64,000 nt of DNA from Kalmusia sp. IMI 367209 (Eukaryota; Ascomycota; Dothideomycetes; Pleosporales; Didymosphaeriaceae), in assembly GCA_027946365.1 (NCBI GenBank), contig JAPEUQ010000008.1:1860001-1924000 (forward strand), written 5' to 3'. Below the pieces are notes generated by a model. It ran no database searches. It saw nothing but the letters and a program-made list of their open reading frames with translations, and was not told where the DNA came from. This document shows, in pieces, positions 33,826 through 47,972 of the stretch. Position numbers and translations under genes: made by a program. Numbering within the stretch: position 1 is the first letter of the stretch; every line of letters starts with the position of its first letter.

Positions 33826-34564
33826 TCAGGATTCGTCCTTGACCTCTCCATCCAGGTTAGGTGCCCGAGGACCCACCATCCAATCCTGCATCGCCAGCCA
33901 TTGGCCCCATGTTTGCTCAGCACCCTCAATTTCTGCCAGATGGGCATCCTGCAGCGGCTTGAGGAAGGGAACCGATTCGTGCGGAGACATGTCGTAATGA
34001 TGCTTGACGACAGCCCACTCGGTGCTTTTGGCCGTGAAAAGGTAGTTACGTCGCTCACACTCGTGGACCGGGCCGACTCCCTTCCGCCAATCCTCGCCGA
34101 AGAAACCGTGCATAATTCCATCCTTGTCCATTCCGGTGATGACAAGGCGCCGTATGTACGGGACAAGAGACACCCATGCAGGAGCGGGCTGGCCGCGGGA
34201 ATTGCCCACTGGACCAGGCCTTGGCCACGGGAGGTTGTATGCTGCAGGCCCCGACGGAATTTGGCAAAGGTCCAGTCGAATTCACGATTGGGGTTGCCGC
34301 CCATTGGAAGGGCAAGCAGATGTTGACGAGTGCGGCCACTGCCTGGACGCCATTGTCGTGCTGGGCGTGGTCGAGGAAGTACCGCTGGCAGCTCTGGTAT
34401 GCGGGATGCCACTCGAAAATGTCGAATTGAGGTTCCCCCGCATTATTGCCGGAACCTGACTCTCCAGAGGATGAGCTTGCACCGCCGGGGAAAGGACCTC
34501 CTCTGGGTGGGAAAGATGGGTAGCCTGCCGGAAAGTGGGTTGAGAAGCCGTGGAGGTTCGACAT
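33826..34564 (-). CDS. Conserved fungal protein of unknown function
   Basis: Predicted 213 residues in two exons: 34564-34286 and 34188-33826. The N-terminus (MSNLHGFSTHFPAGYPSFPP) is Gly/Pro/Ser-rich, followed by FDIFEWHPAYQSCQRYFLDH and VAALVNICLPFQW. After the intron comes WVSLVPYIRRLVITGMDKDG, HGFFGEDWRKGVGPVHECER, RNYLFTAKSTEWAVVKHHYD and EQTWGQWLAMQDWMVGPRAP. I recognise the second half as a widespread ascomycete protein without known function. The 97-nt intron (GTGAAT donor, CCAG acceptor) is the simplest way to keep frame; a different donor is possible. No membrane segment or signal peptide. Confidence 0.65.
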
Positions 34565-36461
34565 GGTGATGGTGAGATATTGGGCTACTGCAGGAACGAA
34601 ACGTATCAGCACGTCTGGTTGGTTAGTTTGATAGCGGGCGGGAACACCTGTTTATGAGTTTCAGCACTCACCCAAGACGTGCGCCTGACGGCGGACAAGT
34701 GTGTGCACTGACTCGATGGTGAGCAGAAGGGGTCTGGAGCTGCGGCCCCAAGCGATGACGACGGGCGATGGGCTTGCAATGGGATGGGTAGCCAGGCGCG
34801 AGGGAGAGGCGTTGTGGTCAAGCGTCGGCGGGACAGAGGCAAGAAGCGGCGGAACCAGGGCCCTTATATACAACTTGGAGGTGTGAAGCTCACGAGCGGC
34901 GCACAAGTGGTTAAGGTGTGGCTTCGGGCGCCTCCTATAGTCGATTATTGAGGCCCCGGTGCGGTTCACTCTATTCCAAAATGATCCCTGGTGAACATCA
35001 AGTCGAATTCAGTCGAGGCGTGCTCGGCTCCGCAGCCCCTGGCTGCGATCTCTCGCCGGGGGATCTTGCGTCTGCCAGCCCGGACCCAAGCGCGTCCAGC
35101 GATCTGCTCGGACGGCGGAGATACGGGCGTGCGCGTTGTGGCTGTCTGGCTGCAGACGCGAGCAGGCGATGGCGGCCGGCGGGCGTGGGAGCGGGCAGGA
35201 GAGGGGCCACGCCTTGCCAGTCAAAGGGCCAGCACGCTCACCAACACGTCTTCCCTTTGCAGGCTCCTCTCCAGGCTCCGCCTCTCCAGCTGCTTGCCGA
35301 CGGCGGCCGTGGATGCTGTTTGTCGTTTGCGCAAGCTCTTCTCCGGCCAGGGACCAACATTCGCAGGAAGCGTTCCAAGCGGCGCGGTCGGCGCCGCCGA
35401 GCGAGTTCTGGACGCACATGGCCCTGTTCACTGTTCACCACCCAGCATCGTCGACCCTCCGCTTTTGTCATCTCACCCACAGGAACGAGCGCCCACCGGG
35501 CCCGCTAAGAGTCGCCGACGCGCTGGAATTGACAATGCGCCGCCGAACGCCTCGCTGCCAGGCCTCGTCAACGACGCCAGCAGTTCCGCGGCGGCGGCCC
35601 CCGCTATTGTACGCGGCCAGACGTTTTGCGAGCCCTCCACCACAGCTTTCGGAGCTTTTCATTGCGACGTGCAGCTGCTCATGCAGGCCCTCCCACCTAG
35701 GGCTTCGCAAGCGAGCTACAGCTACAGCTACAGCTACAGCTACAGCTACAGCCACAGCCACGGCCACGGCCACGGCTGCTGTCGAACTGGCTTGGGCCTC
35801 TGCCCCTGTGCCTTCGTCGCCGACCAATACTGCGCGTGCTGCACAGCGCAGCCTGGATGCGGCAGGCAATACTACTCCGTTACGCTCTCCCCAGCATTCG
35901 CAAACCGCGTCCGAATACGTCACGCAGCCGCAGCGACTCGATTCAGGCGTGAAACGCGCGCCTTGGTCCCCGCCGGTCTCGAGCAGTCCAAACGGCAGGG
36001 TGCACAGCCATACCGCCTGCGGCTTTCAGCTCAGGTGACATCGGTTTTGCCCTTGCTCGCAGCCGCTTGCGTCCAATGGCGTCGTCGACATGGGGGAGGG
36101 GAGGGGAGCTGGACCTGTGCATGACGCCCTTGCGGGCCGCGCTGTCGACGGCAATGGCTGGTCGGAGCCGAGTTTTTCCATTGCGTGGGGATGCCAGACC
36201 CGACAGCCTGGGAAGCGCCATCTCAGTACGACACTCCACCTGCACGCAATCCGAGCATCTGCGATCTGCCCATACCCTCCTCAACTCCCCCATCGCAGCT
36301 GCAGCATCGTGGCGTCGTCCCGCATCATCGTCGATCTTGCCTGTTCCTAGCCTACACGTCTTCGCCATGTCCTACTCGCTGGCCTCGCGCACCAAGGATA
36401 GTACTGGCACCGTCGCACAAGACGCATCTATTGACTCTTGCAGCTAGCACATGGCCCCACG
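34565..36461. other. GC-rich intergenic block
   Basis: 1.9 kb between the divergent genes at 34564 and 36462. It is strongly GC-rich with many CG steps, so long open frames occur on both strands by chance (for example 34991-36124 plus and 35468-35923 minus, which overlap each other). None has a domain, a plausible composition or splice support. It holds the hexanucleotide repeat listed separately. An ATG at 36367 (MSYSLASRTKDS) could be an upstream first exon of the aldo-keto reductase. Confidence 0.5.
35714..35776. repeat. Hexanucleotide tandem repeat (GCYACR)n
   Basis: About ten copies of a 6-base unit: first about six copies of the AGCTAC type, then variants AGCCAC and CGGCCA. The drift of the unit from one end to the other suggests slippage followed by point changes. 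It would read Ser-Tyr/Gly-His on one strand and Ala-Val on the other. Confidence 0.9.
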
Positions 36462-37878
36462 ATGCCGACCATCCACCTTGGGGTCTACTTGACTTCAGGC
36501 TCTGAGACCTATCAAGCTTGCCGATGGGCTTTGGAGGTAGGCCCTTCCCGTTCCTGATGCCTGAGGCGCCAGTGACGTGCACGCACTCACACCCACAGGC
36601 GGGGTATCGAGGGTAAGGGCTGCTCTGAAACTCCAAAAGCTCTCGTAGACCAATTGACCATGGACGCATATAGCATTGACTCTGCCCAAATGTACCACAA
36701 CGAGAAAGAAAGCGGAAAGGCCATTCTGGATTTCCTCTCCAGCGACGCCAATACGGAGTCTCTCCGAAGAGAAGACATTCACTTCACCTCTAAGCTGGCA
36801 TCCAATTCGACCTACGATTCTGCCCGCAAAGCAATCACAAGATCCGTCAAGGAATGCGGGCTTGGCTACATCGATCTCTTCTTGCTGCACTCTCCATATG
36901 GTGGCAAAAAAGCACGCCTTGAGAGCTGGAGGGCAGTCGAAGACGCCATCGACGACGGCGAGATCAAAATTGGTGGCGTCTCGAATTACGGTGTAAAGCA
37001 TGTTCGTCATTCCCCGTGATATCCCTGCCAGACTCTTGCATGTTGGTTGTATCAGCGAATTGCAAGGCCCATCGACACAGCCCTCATCACTAGCTGGGCT
37101 GCGTTGGTCCTTCTACGGGACCCGTAACAGAGAGTGTGCTGTGCCCTGGTCCGAAGAGCTGAACATAGCTCCCGCCTCCTTCAGCTTGAAGGTTGGTTTG
37201 GCAACCAGAAAGCCAACCCTAACATTGTGTCACCTTCCTCCAGTTGTACGCAGACTCTCCGTTGACCAGTCCTACAAGGAAGGCAGGGCGGTGAGGCTTT
37301 GCAATAGCTCATACAAGCTAACATGTGTGAGCTGACTGCGCAATCAATGTACTGACCCTTTGGCCAGCTGCGAGAGCTTCTAGGCTCGAAGCCCAGGATC
37401 CTCCCAGCCGTGAATCAAGTCGAAGTGCATCCGTTCAACACGCGCGAGGACATCGTGTCGTTCTGCCAGGACAACGGCATTGTAGTAGAAGCATACGCTC
37501 CGCTTGTCCGAGCCCTCAAGATGAAGCACCCAACCATTGTGTCCCTCTCCGAGAAGTATTCGTGCACACCGGGACAGCTGCTGGTCCGCTGGAGTTTGCA
37601 ACATGGCTTTGTGCCGCTGCCCAAGAGTGTGAAGAAGGCAAGGATCGTCGAGAACGGTGAGATCGAAGCCTTCTCCATCGAAGACGGCGACATGAAAACA
37701 TTGGATGCGTTGGATGAGTACCTTGTCACGGGTGAGTCGGACCCCATTCCACTTTGCGCGCACCGAGCAGCGCCCACGCTGGCGTGGAGGAGCGATTTCG
37801 GTGGCTCAATAGTTCTCCAATATATCCTTATCCTGCTGCTGACCAGTTTCAGATTGGGATCCGACCGAGACTGCTTAG
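36462..37878 (+). CDS. Aldo-keto reductase
   Basis: NAD(P)H-dependent reductase of 268 residues. Exons: 36462-36536, 36599-36612 (14 nt), 36674-37001, 37368-37731 and 37853-37878; the sum is 269 codons with stop. The catalytic tetrad is visible: Asp and Tyr in [11 protein letters not shown], Lys in FTSKLAS, His in FLLHSPYG. Then [28 protein letters not shown], and the cofactor end [15 protein letters not shown]. The C-terminus [12 protein letters not shown] is restored only by splicing the last intron. The start is uncertain: ATG 36462 gives [13 protein letters not shown], slightly short, and an exon beginning ATG 36367 may precede it. Intron 3 is 366 nt, long for this genome. Substrate unknown. 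Confidence 0.85.
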
Positions 37879-40131
<2,253 letters not shown>

Positions 40132-42773
40132 GGTGGTGAGGACGGGGATTCTTTTGTATATCACATGAGTTGGAGCATGGCGAACTGGCATGCATGGGAT
40201 ACCACCTTTCCGCGAGTAGCTGATGAGAGTATGCGGCATTTTGTACATATTAGATACCATTAACGAATTCACGGCATGATCTATACGGTTCTCTTCTCCC
40301 TTGTTCTGTGACATTACCACCACCCAAAACCAAGGCGTCCGACGAGCAAAAAAAAAAAAAGAAACTTTAGTCTTGCACCGGACAGCCCCGCCAGCCCCAC
40401 CAAACCCCCCAAATGCACTCCACCCTTCCAATTCCCGTACACCCCTCCAAAAAAGCAAACACATCTCTCTGTGTATCTCCCAGGACAAAAAAAAAACAAA
40501 CTACGGTACCCTCTCAGCCTGCGGAGAAATACCAGCAGTATCCCACGCCATGACAGCACAAATGCGCATCCCCGCTGTCGATCCGTCGCTTGCACTGCCA
40601 AATGCGGCAATCTGATCGCGTGCGCATATCGAGTAACAAGAAGGCGCTTGGTGGGGCGATAAGGGAAGAGAAAAGGGTGTTTAGTGGCGGGCGCTACGGT
40701 GGTACGAGAGGCAAGGACGATATCGGAGCTGGACGACATGCTCGGGAGAAGTAGGGATGCGTACGGCACAACGGCACACGCAGACGGGTACCAAGGCAGA
40801 CGACCAAAGTCAAAAGGCATAGAGACGTAGTTTGGGATAAGTGATCCGGGCTTGGTTTCATTTGGAACACTGTGAGCTGTCTCCTTGGCTCACCTTTTTT
40901 TGACGCCCAATTTGTATGCGTCTCGCCTTTCCCTTGTTTGCCTGCTGTCGCCCTACAAGCATGCTCCTGAGTTCGCCTTGTACTCCCCCCCTCTTCCCTC
41001 GCTTCCATTTCATCGCAGCATCATTCCTGACACTGTTGATATCCATGCGTATTTGTTACACGTGCTCCCGGGAGGACTTAAGGCGATGATTTGGGGCTTG
41101 GGTTGCTGCTGGGGCACGTTGCAATACCCAGTACAACTCGCATATACTAGGTTCTGTCATCCGCTTCCTCACAGAAGCAACATTGCAATTTTACAAGGAG
41201 GTCCAAAAAGGGCCATTCGCAGGGAAGTTCTCGTTTACGTAGATCACTACCTCGTAGCACATGCTCGTCTAAAAATGAGATCATTGATCCACGATAGAAA
41301 TTGGTGACGTGGGCCTGGATACGCGGCACATCCATTATTTTCCCTAAAGACGATGTCTTGGATCATGATGAGGCTGCTGGCGATATATTTGAGAACGCTC
41401 TCCGTCTCGGTCGAACTGATTGCGTGGCTCCACTCATGATGTTGAATTGGGATCTTCCTGGAGTAGAGCTACTGCACGAGATCTTTGACCAGATCGTTAT
41501 ATTAGCCTGATAAGAGGTCCTTTAAACGATTCATCAAATGCTCTGCTAGTCTTTATAACTCTTTGTTCAGATCTGATTTTGAGGGCGATGATGCCTTCGG
41601 AGCGTATAACGACCATGTTCGATATGTTAGTAAGTCCGTCTGGGAAGGTTGGCGACCTTCTCTTTCATAGGCTGCTTCGCGACGCTAAATGGAAAACTCC
41701 TTTTTTTTTTTACTATATCTGCCTCGATCTCTAGCTTAAAGCTAAGTATGGGCGTTGTATGATGTTTTGTGATGGTGCACCTTATACGGCTGTGTACAAT
41801 GTTGGGGTAGTCGAGTTCATTTTCCGTACCCTGGTGTAGGTCGCTTTCGTATACTAACGACGTATCTCTTTCATATTTTGTGTCCTAAGCTGATGCGTAG
41901 GGTTTCCTTGTATTATATTTTATCCATAGACACCTTTTCTCGCCACTTCTCAGGATCACTTCATTTGCAGCCTATTTGTATACAACCTCTCGTCTTACTA
42001 CATGCGACTTTCGAGATTCTTTCTCGGCTATCTCGTCTTCCATGTTAATAACATATCCCTATAACATCGTGTATCCTGCTGTAATTACTTGTATGCGCCA
42101 GCTTACATTCGTATATGGCTACATTTTAACACCCGCATCGTTATCTCTCTGCGTTAGTATTGTGAATGTGGAATACGTCCCGCGTCGATTTTGTACGACG
42201 CTTAGACTTGTCGTCAAACCTGTTGTTCGTCTCACAGAATCTATCTCGTTACGTTTCCAAGAAATAGTATAGGAAGCTCCTAACGAAGGATAGCCTCTTT
42301 ATACTTATCATCTTCTATCTCGAGATTATAGAAGAAGCATTAACTCTCGACTAGAGACTTTAGAGAGAATATTGACCTTAGAAGCTTCTCGTACGCGTGG
42401 ATGACCGAAAGGCGGACGCACAATACCAGGCTGTAAAGTTACTAATCGGACTTTTTGTAATGTATGCTCGGATGCTTTTTTGCGTCAAAAGGCCCATTGA
42501 GATTGAGTTCCCAAAGTGACTTGGATCTATGTGACTAGATGGGCAAGATCAGATTAGATAAGTTGTGAAAGCCGAGAACATTTGATATTTCGCAAGCTCC
42601 TGGAGCTAGCGGGGGGCGCAGTGGCGTGGCGAACATGTCAGCCAATGAACGCGCCATGGTCGGCCCACACCGCCGGTGATCCCCACGCTCGGTTCGGTCC
42701 AGGGACCACAGCTATACTGTGGTGCCCAAGCCATCTCTCCTGCCTCTCCACCACATTCTTTTCTACATTCACG
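40132..42773. other. Long gene-free stretch, partly AT-rich
   Basis: 2.6 kb without a supported gene. The first part is GDH 3' flank with A-runs at about 40348-40360 and 40487-40496. From about 41500 to 42560 the sequence is AT-rich, with a T11 run at 41701-41711 and many TA steps, like a degenerate repeat or RIP-affected relic. Short open frames (41301-41510, 41976-42272) show no domain I recognise. The last 200 bases are the desaturase promoter. Confidence 0.5.
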
Positions 42774-44047
42774 ATGCGCTCTTCAGTCGCTACAGCTACC
42801 GTACCGCCCAAGAAGCCTGCGAAGAGAAGCTTGACGGTCAGAGCGGAGCAGCAGGAAAGCGTGCAATTCGCGCCCAAGAACGATCACGATGATTTCTTCT
42901 GGACTTACACAGAAGAGCCACACCGGACCAGGCGACAAGCAATTATCAAGGCGCATCCAGAGGTATGGAAGTTTCTCCGTGCTATACGGCCTCCTTCACT
43001 AACACGATCCAGGTAACTAAGCTCTGTGGCCCCGAACCCCTCACCAAATACGTCGTTGCGTTCGTTGTCTCTCTGCAAATATTCTGCGCATATCTTCTTC
43101 GCGATAAACCATTCCTTTCATGGCCGACATTCTTCACTGCATACATCATCGGCGCCACGGCGAACCAGAATCTTTTTCTCGCTATACACGAGATTTCGCA
43201 TAATCTAGCTTTCAGAAGCCCGCTTGCGAATAGGGTATTCGCCGTCTTTGCAAATCTACCAATTGGAATACCATATAGCGCATCGTTCAGGGTATGTCGC
43301 GCTCTAATGTATGCCGTATGAACAGGACGACTGACGCACTTGCAGCCGTACCACCTCACCCACCATAAATCACTCGGCGTGAACGGCCTCGACACTGATC
43401 TTCCGACCGCATTCGAAGCCATCTTCCTCGACTCTGTGGCGGGTAAAGCCTTCTTCTGCACCTTCCAGATCCTCTTCTATGCTCTCCGTCCCATGTTCAT
43501 CTACCAGTTACCCTTGACAAAGATCCACCTCTTCAACGTCGTTACCCAATTCGTTTTCGACTACGCGCTTGTTCGATTCATTGGCGGGAAGGCACTAGGA
43601 TACATGATCTTGAGCAGCTTCTTGGCAGGCTCGCTGCACCCCTGTGCAGGACACTTCATCGCGGAACACTACGTATTCGAGAGACCAAGCAAAGATTCTC
43701 TCAATGCGGCAAACAAGATTCCGATTCCAGAGACGTACTCGTATTACGGCGTGCTCAACTTCTTCACTTACAACGTCGGTTTGCACAACGAGCACCACGA
43801 CTTCCCGGCCGTCCCATGGACACGCCTCCCGAAGCTGAACCAAATCGCGCATGAGTTTTACGACGACCTACCGATCCATAAGAGCTGGGTCAATGTCATC
43901 TGGCAGTTCATCTGGGATAAGGATGTCAGCCTGTGGTGTCGTGTGAAGAGAGAAGAGGGTGGAAGGAGAGTCGGCGGCGGCAGTGGCTGGAACGAGGAAG
44001 AGCTGGGCGCTAATGAAAAGAAGGGACCCATTCCAGGTGTTCGCTAA
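42774..44047 (+). CDS. DES1: Sphingolipid delta(4)-desaturase
   Basis: Introduces the 4,5-trans double bond into dihydroceramide, in the glucosylceramide branch, at the ER membrane. 389 residues, exons 42774-42962, 43013-43291 and 43346-44047. The N-terminal lipid-desaturase motif DDFFWTYTEEPHRTRR is present. The three histidine boxes of the di-iron centre are HEISHN (exon 2), HLTHH (right after intron 2) and NEHHDFP (exon 3); also GHFIAEHYVFE. Three to four membrane helices fit (YVVAFVVSLQIFCAYLL, FFTAYIIGATANQNLFL). The C-terminal tail is charged and Gly-rich. Very confident; the gene symbol follows the DEGS/DES1 usage. Confidence 0.94.
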
Positions 44048-44838
44048 TGTAATATAAAAGTGTGGAGAACTTTTTTTTTTGGCGTTATGAGGCTAGTCGG
44101 GGAGGCAGGATAATTGGATAGGGATATAGAAAAGGCTTCCACCCGTATTTTGGTATTCTTTTTCCAGATGTCGTGCTTCCACCTCACTCTTTCTTTATAT
44201 GACCCCTTACCCCGCGATCCGCCTACGATATTCACTTTGACTCCGAAATTTCAACTAGATTCACTGGGCTAGCTATTGGGCTTCTTTGGTGGCCCTTCAT
44301 AGGAGCTTCGCTATGATAGAGACACACAAGACTTGAAGCTTCGTGTTATGGCTTAGGCTTCTCGTCATACGCTAGGGAAGGATTCTATCAGCACCAAAGG
44401 CTGCCCGCTCTTCATGCCAGCGGTAAGATTTATAACACTCATCTCTCCTCTATTAGAAACGCCAGAACGGAATTCTGATGCCGTAGCTGTACTCTATTTG
44501 GCCTTCCATCTACCAGCGCTCAATCCCATAGACAAGGGTTACAGAAATCATGATCCAATCATGTAGGTATGGAGATTTTGATGACCTCGAACGAACCACA
44601 GTTATGTGCTGTCGTATACAGATTTAGCTGTAGTCATGCGGATGTAGGTCTGCTAAAGCATTGAAGACCTATCGCTTTAGTCAGAACCTTCTGAGCCCGC
44701 TTACCAGTGTCTTTTCCTTCTATATAGCGCCATCCAACCTGATCATACTAAGATGCTCTCAACAGGGTAGAGAGTGGAAATTGAAGTCTGACTACTGAGA
44801 TAATGGACTAGAAATGGTTCGTTAAATAAGGGTATATA
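44048..44838. other. Intergenic, no gene seen
   Basis: Convergent 3' flanks of the desaturase and the cysteine-rich protein gene, AT-rich, with a T10 run near 44071. Nothing recognisable. Confidence 0.45.
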
Positions 44839-46298
44839 TCATAATATGATCATTGCAAATGCGATCATGAAAGCACCAGTTATCATGGCCCATACTGAGA
44901 ACGTTGAAGGTATCGTTGCAGCGCTCGGGGCTACTTTAGCAGACACACTCGTTCCTGACGTTGCTGTGCACTGTTCTCCGCAGCTGAAGCCGTTGGGACA
45001 GCAATTGCCTCCTAAGCTCGCAGCACAACTATACCATGCACTTGGACAGCTTCCACTCGGTGTAGCCACGCTAGCCCCGCTTGGCGCGATAATAACGACT
45101 CCATTCGTGTTGACAACTGTAGTGCTTGCCGTAGGTACACAGGAACCCGTCGTCTGACAGTCGCGTCCAACACGACAGCAGCCGGATGGATAGTATGCGC
45201 TGCAGACGTAGAATCCAGCGGGGCAGACATCATCGGTAGGTGAAGAGGATGCGGGCGGCGCAGATGTAGTTCTTGAATCGCTTGTAGGGCGGACGGGTGC
45301 TGAGGGCGCCATCGTGCTCGTAGGGTCGTCACCGAGACAGGAAGCTCCTGTTGCGCAAGTACGTCCATTTTGGCAGCAGCCACCTCCGACAGAGGCTGGA
45401 CACGAGAACCAGCCTGTTGAACACGTATGGGGTGTAGACACCGTCGGCGTGGGCGAAGGGGAGGGCGAGGAGGACTGCGTAGTTGGGACTACCACAACGC
45501 CTGTTGAGGAGGAAGCGCGCGATTCTGATGTCGATGTCGATGTCGATGTAGAGGGCTGGATAAAAGTTACGGATGTAGCTACTGCGACGCCTACTCACAA
45601 GTCAGCTTCAACTCACAAATATCACTCTAAGTCTATGAGCACTCACATCCCACATCCTTACAGCTATAACCAGGCAGGCAGCACCCTCCGTTCGGACTAT
45701 CCGGACAACTTGTATAGCCTGCCGCAGTATCACAGCTTATTCCTCCTCCGCAAGTCTGCCCACTTGGGCAGCAACCCACAGGCCCAAACCCCGTATCAGG
45801 TATAGTCATGCACGAGCTCCCTGTTCCACAGCAGCTGTTCGGCTGCCCGATAGAGGAGCAATCGTTCGTCCCCGAGGGACATTTAAAGCCACGTTTCATA
45901 AGCGCATTTCTTGCGCGAGAGCGTGAATATGAATCGAAGATTGGATTTTGGTCGACTGGTCTCAAAGCCGGTTCGAATTGTCCTGTCACATTCGCTGGCT
46001 TCCCACGTTCAAATTCCGAGCGTTTTTCTTTTCCAATATCTTCCGAGTCTGACGCAAATATCCAATTGTCAAACATGAACATCTCGCCCTCGTCACCGCT
46101 CATCTTCTTTACCCCGATTGGCTTCTCCCTCTTCAACCTTTCTTGAATATCCAGACTGCGCTTAACGTGCACCTCGTCCTCCGGGAAGTATTTCATATGC
46201 TTGGGCAAATTATGTGGCCATTGTGGTTCAGCGGTGGCGGAGGAAGCGCAGAGAAGGAGTATTGTGGGTGGGAGCGCAAGCAGGCTAGGTAGCTTCAT
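44839..46298 (-). CDS. Secreted cysteine-rich, probably GPI-anchored protein
   Basis: 467 residues in two exons, 46298-45647 and 45590-44839. A signal peptide is clear (MKLPSLLALPPTILLLCASSATA). Residues 24-135 form a charged pro-like region with Lys-Arg sites. Then come repeated Cys modules of the pattern CP-x-C-...-CC-x-G-x-x-C: GTNDCSSIGQPNSCCGTGSSC, GCCPSGQTCGGG, GGCCLPGYSCKDVGC, and after a Ser/Thr-rich spacer GGGCCQNGRTCATG, SGCCRVGRDCQTTG and GGNCCPNGFSCGEQC. The end is a short Ser/Ala region and a hydrophobic tail (MITGAFMIAFAMIIL) fitting a GPI signal. The modules resemble those of fungal wall or surface proteins of unknown role. The intron lies between the first and second module blocks. 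Function not claimed. Confidence 0.82.
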
Positions 46299-47105
46299 CG
46301 CAGCTCACAATAAGCAGAAGCACCAAACTGGCAGCACAGAATCTAAGCGCTTAAATTTGGGGTATACAGATGTATTGCAAATGTACAAAATTGTGATGGT
46401 GGGAATAAGACTACAGTTTCGCAGCATGAATGAGATAACTGGGAGGTGGTTGGGCTGATGTCTAGCCTTGAGAAATTGGCGAGGCTGGGATGCGCTGGCA
46501 GCGCGGTGTCTGTGCTGCGGCAATGTGTGCCAATGTACATCCTGAGGATTTTCCAAGGGTGATAGAGGAGACGGAGCAAACGACAAGATGCGATACTCTA
46601 GTGAGGGAAAAACGTGGATGTAGAAGATGTCATCCAGTTCCGTTGATTCCGAACATCTTGGCACGTGGGATGTGCATGCAGCTGCATCCCGGAGAACTGC
46701 ATACCCCTCCCATTGCAATACTACATTACGAAATTTTCTTCCTTCATTTGATTTTTTGTCGACTAGTATAGCACATTTTCTTAGATCTTTGAGAGCCAGC
46801 CTTGTGATGTATGATATAACTAAGATGATGATCTGGTACAGCACCACTACATCCAAGCTCAATTTCCTTGAAAGATCATGCTACATAGGAACTCAAGACT
46901 AATTAGAAGTTATCTCTAATCCATCTGATATCGTAGGACCCAGGGGAGGTAAATGGTTGCATTTGTAGCGTAGGAGTGGTATTCGTTTATTCTTGCCTTC
47001 CGATCTTGAGCTAGTCCTAGTATGTTCTAGCACTTGTAAACTTTCCCCTCCACAGTCCTCCGGTCTTTGGACGCTCGTAAGCCTCTGTTCAAAAACAACG
47101 AAACC
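46299..47105. other. Intergenic between divergent genes
   Basis: Promoters of the cysteine-rich protein (minus) and EFM6 (plus). Short frames here show no motif. Confidence 0.5.
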
Positions 47106-47972
47106 ATGTCCGACAGCGACGACAGCGGCATATTTGGCGTGAGCGAAGATCTCGTGCCACCTGCCGTTATAAGGTCTGCTGGAGTATCAGAAGTCGATTT
47201 TGACGGATTGCTATCGCCACCTCTGAAGCTCCAGGAAGACTTGAAGAATGGATGTGGAGGGCAGTTGTGGCCGGCTGGAATGGTGTTGAGTAAATACATT
47301 CTCAGGAAGCATAGAGATGATATAGCGGGGAAGGACATGTAGTTTTCCCAATACTTCATTGGATGATGTCAAGCTAATTTGGTTCATAGCATCGAACTTG
47401 GCGCCGGTGGAGGACTTGTAGGGTACGCCTTTCTATGCGAAAGCCTTTCCTACTAATACTAGTCCCCTGATTCCCTTTTGAATAGCTCTTCCCTAACGAA
47501 GAGCGCAGACTCGCGATAGCACTCGGGTGTAAATTCACATCTACACTCCATATCACAGACCAAGAACCCATGTTCGAACTCATGAAACAAAATATCGCCC
47601 TCAATGATCTCTCTTCAAAAGTCTCAGCCACAATCTATGACTGGGGTACACCAACCCCTCCTGGCTTGCCAAAACACCCGGACATCATTCTAGCCGCCGA
47701 TTGCGTATACTTCGAGCCCGCATTCCCATTGCTGCAAAAAACGCTAAAAGATTTGATTGGGAAGGAGACGGTGTGTTATTTTTGCTTTAAGAAGAGGCGA
47801 AGAGCGGATCTGCAGTTCATGAAGGTTGCAAGGAAAATGTTCAACGTTATCGAAGTAGATGATGACCCGGACAAGGAAGTCTACTCACGGCAAAGTTTGT
47901 TTCTGTGGGTAATTCAACTAGCTGGTGATTCAACTAACCCCATCTAGATACAAAATCACCAAAAAAGCATAA
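47106..47972 (+). CDS. EFM6: Protein-lysine N-methyltransferase EFM6-like
   Basis: Seven-beta-strand SAM methyltransferase (methyltransferase-16/METTL21 type). Yeast Efm6 methylates elongation factor 1A. Four exons: 47106-47338, 47390-47422 (33 nt), 47509-47904 and 47948-47972, 228 residues. Motifs: GQLWPAGMVLSKYI, SAM-binding IIELGAGGGLVGLAIALGC (complete only after splicing at the CGCAG acceptor 47508), HITDQEP, and ILAADCVYFEPAFPLL with KRRRADLQF. The last intron is only 43 nt and the final exon adds YKITKKA. The alternative acceptor AATAG about 20 nt upstream would insert LFPNEERR-type text and spoil motif I. Confident in family, fairly confident in the Efm6 assignment. Confidence 0.86.

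Noticed and set aside
35714..35776. Could the tandem units be a CRISPR-like array?
   Set aside because: Unit is 6 bases with no spacers, in a eukaryotic genome; it is a simple microsatellite.
34991..36124. Open frame of 377 codons in the GC-rich block
   Set aside because: Overlaps other long frames on both strands, composition follows the repeat and GC content, no domain, no splice logic. Long chance frames are expected at this GC content.
41976..42272. 98-codon frame in the AT-rich island
   Set aside because: No domain; may be a fragment of an old repeat but cannot be supported.
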